From: Geomobilibacter sp964432205
GTDB taxonomy: Bacteria > Desulfobacterota > Desulfuromonadia > Geobacterales > DSM-12255
Length of the DNA stretch: 64,000 nt
Assembly: GCA_964432205.1 (NCBI GenBank)
Contig: CAYSMK010000018.1
Span: 1-64,000, forward strand
Direction: 5' to 3'
Below the pieces are notes generated by a model. That model was not told the DNA's origin and did no database searches. It worked only from the letters and a program-made list of their open reading frames with translations. A program made the translations under genes and the position numbers. Positions 61,390-64,000 of the stretch are shown here, piece after piece; the first letter of the stretch is position 1; the number at the start of each line of letters is the position of its first letter.

Positions 61390-61738
61390 CGAGCTGTCGG
61401 TCACCATCGTCGGCGACCGGAGCATCAGGCGCCTCAACCGGGACTATCTGGGGCGGGACAAGGCCACCAACGTCATCTCGTTTTCCATGCAGGAGGGGGC
61501 CTTCGGCACCATCAATCCCGATCTCCTGGGTGATGTGGTGATTTCGGCCGATACCGCGGCCCGCGAAGCGGAAGAGGGTGGGGACAGCTACAACTCCCGG
61601 CTCGTGTTTCTCCTGCTCCACGGCATTCTGCACCTCACCGGCTACGACCACGAACGGAGCGGCGAGGCGGAAGCAGAGCGGATGGAGGCGAAGGAGAAAG
61701 AACTCTTTGCCCTGCTGCAACAGGAAGGATACGTGTAG
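61286..61738 (+). CDS. ybeY: Endoribonuclease YbeY / rRNA maturation factor
   Basis: A 150-residue protein with the zinc motif HGILHLTGYDH near residue 112-122. It is needed for 16S rRNA 3' end maturation and ribosome quality control. It starts with GTG 61286, supported by GGAGGAGGT 10 nt upstream, inside the end of the preceding gene. Its stop codon lies in the arm of an intergenic repeat (61734-61744). Confidence 0.94.
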   Translation: MTVTVTNRQMRWPTPTKELKRVAQRILSALACPASELSVTIVGDRSIRRLNRDYLGRDKATNVISFSMQEGAFGTINPDLLGDVVISADTAAREAEEGGDSYNSRLVFLLLHGILHLTGYDHERSGEAEAERMEAKEKELFALLQQEGYV

Positions 61739-61816
61739 GGGCGGCGTTTCGCCGCCCGGATCTATGCGTGAATCAGGGCGGGGAAAACCCCAAGGCGGGG
61801 AGACCCCGCCCCTACA
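61734..61816. repeat. Intergenic inverted-repeat element
   Basis: TGTAGGGGCGG (61734-61744) and CCGCCCCTACA (61806-61816) are perfect 11-bp inverted ends. Inside are hairpins GGGCGGCGTTTCGCCGCCC and GGCGGGGAGACCCCGCC. The element supplies the ybeY stop codon and sits next to the ribosome site of the following gene. Confidence 0.72.
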
Positions 61817-61825
61817 GGATACCGC

Positions 61826-62536
61826 TTGAAACCGACCCGCTTCATAGATTCCGTCAACTGCGCCATCGAAGGGATCATTTATACCGCCCGTACCCAGAAG
61901 CATATGCGGAACCATTTTATTTCGGCCCTGGTTCTGTTGCTCCTGGTACTGTTTCTGCGGGTATCGGCCCTGGAGTTCACCCTTCTGGCGGTTTCCGTAT
62001 CCTTCGTACTGTTCGCCGAACTGATGAACACCGCCGTTGAGGTGGTGGTGGACATGATTTCCCCCGAATATCATCCCCTGGCCAAGACCGCCAAGGATGT
62101 GGCTGCCGGGAGCGTCCTGGTGTCGGCCATCGGCGCAACGGTTACCGGCTACCTGATCCTTGCCCGGTATGTTTTCCCCATTTACAAGGAGGCTCTCGGC
62201 ATGATAGGAACACCTGCGGACCTGGGAGCGATCGTCTCCCTGCTCCTGGTGGTGATCGTGGTTGTCATCCTCAAGGCCATGTCCGGACAAGGGTCGCCAT
62301 TGCACGGTGGGTTGCCCAGCGGCCATGCCGCCGTCGCCTTTACCATCGCTACCCTGGTTTCCCTCAAGACGCAGGACCCGATCACCTCCATCCTGACCAT
62401 CGCCCTGGCGGTCATGGTCAGTCACTCCCGGCTCCTCATGCGTATCCACTCTCTGCGGGAGGTCATTCTGGGCGGGGTGACCGGAACGGCCATCACACTG
62501 GTGGTGGTCCTGGTCTTCAAGGCGGCGCTTAACTAA
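61826..62536 (+). CDS. Diacylglycerol kinase-PAP2 phosphatase fusion
   Basis: A 236-residue membrane protein. The N-terminal half (about 1-125) is a prokaryotic DagK/undecaprenol kinase with ELMNTAVEVVVDMISPEYHPLAKTAKDVAAGSVL. The C-terminal half (about 130-236) is PAP2-like, with LPSGHAAVAF and SHSRLLMRIHSLREVILG; the usual HxxxD ends in Glu. It may recycle undecaprenyl or diacylglycerol phosphates. It starts with TTG 61826; AGGA upstream overlaps the end of the repeat. The family often has this fusion in Geobacter. Confidence 0.9.
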   Translation: MKPTRFIDSVNCAIEGIIYTARTQKHMRNHFISALVLLLLVLFLRVSALEFTLLAVSVSFVLFAELMNTAVEVVVDMISPEYHPLAKTAKDVAAGSVLVSAIGATVTGYLILARYVFPIYKEALGMIGTPADLGAIVSLLLVVIVVVILKAMSGQGSPLHGGLPSGHAAVAFTIATLVSLKTQDPITSILTIALAVMVSHSRLLMRIHSLREVILGGVTGTAITLVVVLVFKAALN

Positions 62537-62586
62537 ATGAAATTTCTACAGCAGTATACAGATAGCAGACAGGAGGGGTACTGACC

Positions 62587-63444
62587 TTGGACGAAGGTGC
62601 TCTTCGCAAGAGCCCCGGCCTCATTGAGGCTATCGGGCGTTTCCTCCGCGGCCGGAAGAAGGTGACCGAGGAGGAGATCCAGGAGTTGATGGATGCCGGC
62701 GAGGAAGAGGGGCTCATCAACGAGGAAGAGAACGATATGATCCGCGCCATCTTTGCCCTGCGGGACACGGTGGTGCGCGAGATCATGGTTCCCCGGACCG
62801 ACATGGCCTCGCTGACCGTCGATGCGCCGATCAACGAGGTCCTGCAGGCGATCATCGCCTGCGGCCACTCCCGGATTCCGGTTTTCGAGGGAACCATCGA
62901 CAACGTCGTCGGCATCCTCTACGCCAAGGATCTCCTGAAGTGCTGGGGCCAGGACGAATCGGCCCTGGTGGTGCGCAAGCTGCTGCGAGCCCCGTTCTTC
63001 ACCCCGGAGACGAAAAACCTGGAGGAACTGCTTCAGGAATTCAAGAAGCGCCGGGTGCACCTGGCAATCGTCATCGATGAGTACGGCGGCACCTCCGGCC
63101 TGGTGACCATCGAGGACCTGCTGGAGCAGATCGTGGGGGACATCCAGGACGAGTACGACCTGGAGGAGGAATGGCTGACCGAGGGGGTGGACGGCACGGT
63201 CGTTGTGGATGCCCGTCTCCCCATCGAGGAGTTGGAAGGGCATTTCGGCATCACCGTCGAGCGGGAAAAGTTCGATACGGTTGGCGGGCTGATCTTCCAC
63301 CTGCTCGGGAGAATTCCCGCTACCGGTGAGGAAGTTGCCTGCAACGGACTTCTCCTGACCGTGCTGGATGCCGACGAGCGACGGATCAGCAAGGTTCGCG
63401 TCGTCCGCCGGTCCGTAGCGGAGGAGGCACCTCCGGTATCGTGA
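62587..63444 (+). CDS. CorC/HlyC-type CBS protein (hemolysin family)
   Basis: A 285-residue cytoplasmic protein without membrane helices, starting with TTG 62587 behind a strong AGGAGGGG. Two CBS domains (about 65-190: REIMVPRTDMASLTVDAPINEVLQAII and HSRIPVFEGTIDNVVGILYAKDLL; then VHLAIVIDEYGGTSGLVTIEDLLEQIVGDIQDEYD) and a CorC_HlyC domain at about 205-280. In many bacteria this short form lies between ybeY and lnt, as here, and is linked with magnesium/cobalt efflux. GTGA overlap (63441-63444) couples it with lnt. Confidence 0.92.
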   Translation: MDEGALRKSPGLIEAIGRFLRGRKKVTEEEIQELMDAGEEEGLINEEENDMIRAIFALRDTVVREIMVPRTDMASLTVDAPINEVLQAIIACGHSRIPVFEGTIDNVVGILYAKDLLKCWGQDESALVVRKLLRAPFFTPETKNLEELLQEFKKRRVHLAIVIDEYGGTSGLVTIEDLLEQIVGDIQDEYDLEEEWLTEGVDGTVVVDARLPIEELEGHFGITVEREKFDTVGGLIFHLLGRIPATGEEVACNGLLLTVLDADERRISKVRVVRRSVAEEAPPVS

Positions 63445-64000
63445 TCCAGCATCGCTTCACATTAAACGGGAGGCAGCCGGGACGCTACGCCGTGCTTGCT
63501 GCGCTTGCCACCGGTATCCTCCTGGCCCTTTCCTTCCCGCTGCCGGGGATTGCGTTTCTTGCCTGGGTGGCCTTCGTGCCGCTCTTGGTGGCGTGCTACG
63601 ACGCTACTCCACGACAGGCCTTTCGCTACGGCATGGTGGCCGGGCTTACGGCCTACGCCGGGATTCTCTACTGGCTCAACATCGTCATGACCACCTATGG
63701 CAAGCTTCCCCTGGCGGTCAGCATCTCCCTGTCTATCGTCCTGGCAGCCTATCTGGCCCTGTATGTCGCCGGCACCATGGCGCTGGTCCGCTGGTGCGCA
63801 GGGGCCGGGATTTCGCTCCTGGTTTCCTTCCCCCTGATCTGGACCGCCCTGGAGTATGTCCGGTCGTTTCTCCTCACCGGGTTCCCCTGGGCGAGTCTGG
63901 CCTACTCCCAGTACCGGACCCTGCCGCTCATCCAGGTGGCCGACCTGGCCGGCATTTACGGCCTCGGCTGTTTGATCGCCTTTGCCAACGTCGTGGCGGC
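63441..64000 (+). CDS. lnt: Apolipoprotein N-acyltransferase, partial (3' end outside window)
   Basis: Starts with GTG 63441, overlapping the corC-like stop by 4 bp, with GAGGAGG about 18 nt upstream. 186 codons are visible. The N-terminal membrane helices (AVLAALATGILLALSFPLPGIAFLAWVAFVPLLVA, GLTAYAGILYWLNIVMTTYGKL) and the LTGFPWASLAYSQYRTLPLIQVADLAGIYG segment before the nitrilase domain are diagnostic for Lnt, which adds the third acyl chain to lipoproteins. The catalytic nitrilase domain is beyond the window. Confidence 0.93.
   Translation, partial: MIQHRFTLNGRQPGRYAVLAALATGILLALSFPLPGIAFLAWVAFVPLLVACYDATPRQAFRYGMVAGLTAYAGILYWLNIVMTTYGKLPLAVSISLSIVLAAYLALYVAGTMALVRWCAGAGISLLVSFPLIWTALEYVRSFLLTGFPWASLAYSQYRTLPLIQVADLAGIYGLGCLIAFANVVA

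Overview
The window looks like about 64 kb of chromosome from a Geobacter-like member of the Desulfuromonadia (Deltaproteobacteria in the older sense). This rests on the moderately GC-rich core, a B-type succinate dehydrogenase/fumarate reductase operon with a single cytochrome b subunit (frdCAB type), an acetate/solute symporter next to a DUF485 protein, a DUF6178 protein, a general secretion gspA-gspB pair, and many PAS/GGDEF/PilZ signalling proteins. It is inferred from gene content and not from a marker-gene comparison.

Layout. Positions 1-1300 hold a partial lipoprotein and two paralogous XRE regulators. 1.7-4.6 kb is a PocR-PAS hybrid histidine kinase preceded by an array of GTTAC/GTAAC palindromes. 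4.6-10.1 kb holds a chemoreceptor with a FliA-like promoter, recO, two Hsp20 genes and an MFS transporter. 10.1-18.5 kb is an AT-richer accessory island, nearly all on the minus strand: small membrane or lipoprotein genes of unknown function, a HigBA toxin-antitoxin pair with a clear operator, a REP-associated (RAYT) transposase flanked by its own inverted REPs, two identical 108-bp repeats sitting on the 3' ends of two genes, a GIY-YIG protein, a PDZ lipoprotein and an IS91-family element. Three intergenic stem-loops there resemble integron attC sites.

18.8-34.5 kb returns to core genome: dnaB, a FabMG-like protein, two response-regulator c-di-GMP enzymes, a sensor kinase, an active/inactive M16 peptidase pair with a 35-residue rubredoxin-like gene, a periplasmic peroxiredoxin, a cyclophilin, and ruvA-ruvC-yebC. 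34.5-46.4 kb holds an IclR regulator, DUF485/ActP-like symporter and DUF294 nucleotidyltransferase-like protein, tgt with a PilZ gene, frdCAB and cysE; much of this fits acetate uptake and oxidation. 46.5-64 kb holds mtaB, a sensor kinase, DUF6178, a YkgJ-like protein, a frameshifted GNAT remnant, gspB-gspA-ctpA, a PilZ/DUF4388/Roadblock cluster, mnmH, a 7TM-HD phosphohydrolase, ybeY, a DagK-PAP2 fusion, a CorC-like protein and the start of lnt.

The most unusual region is the 10-18.5 kb island, where a RAYT, its REPs, the 108-bp repeat and attC-like hairpins appear to have shaped small gene modules. No rRNA, tRNA or CRISPR array was recognised.
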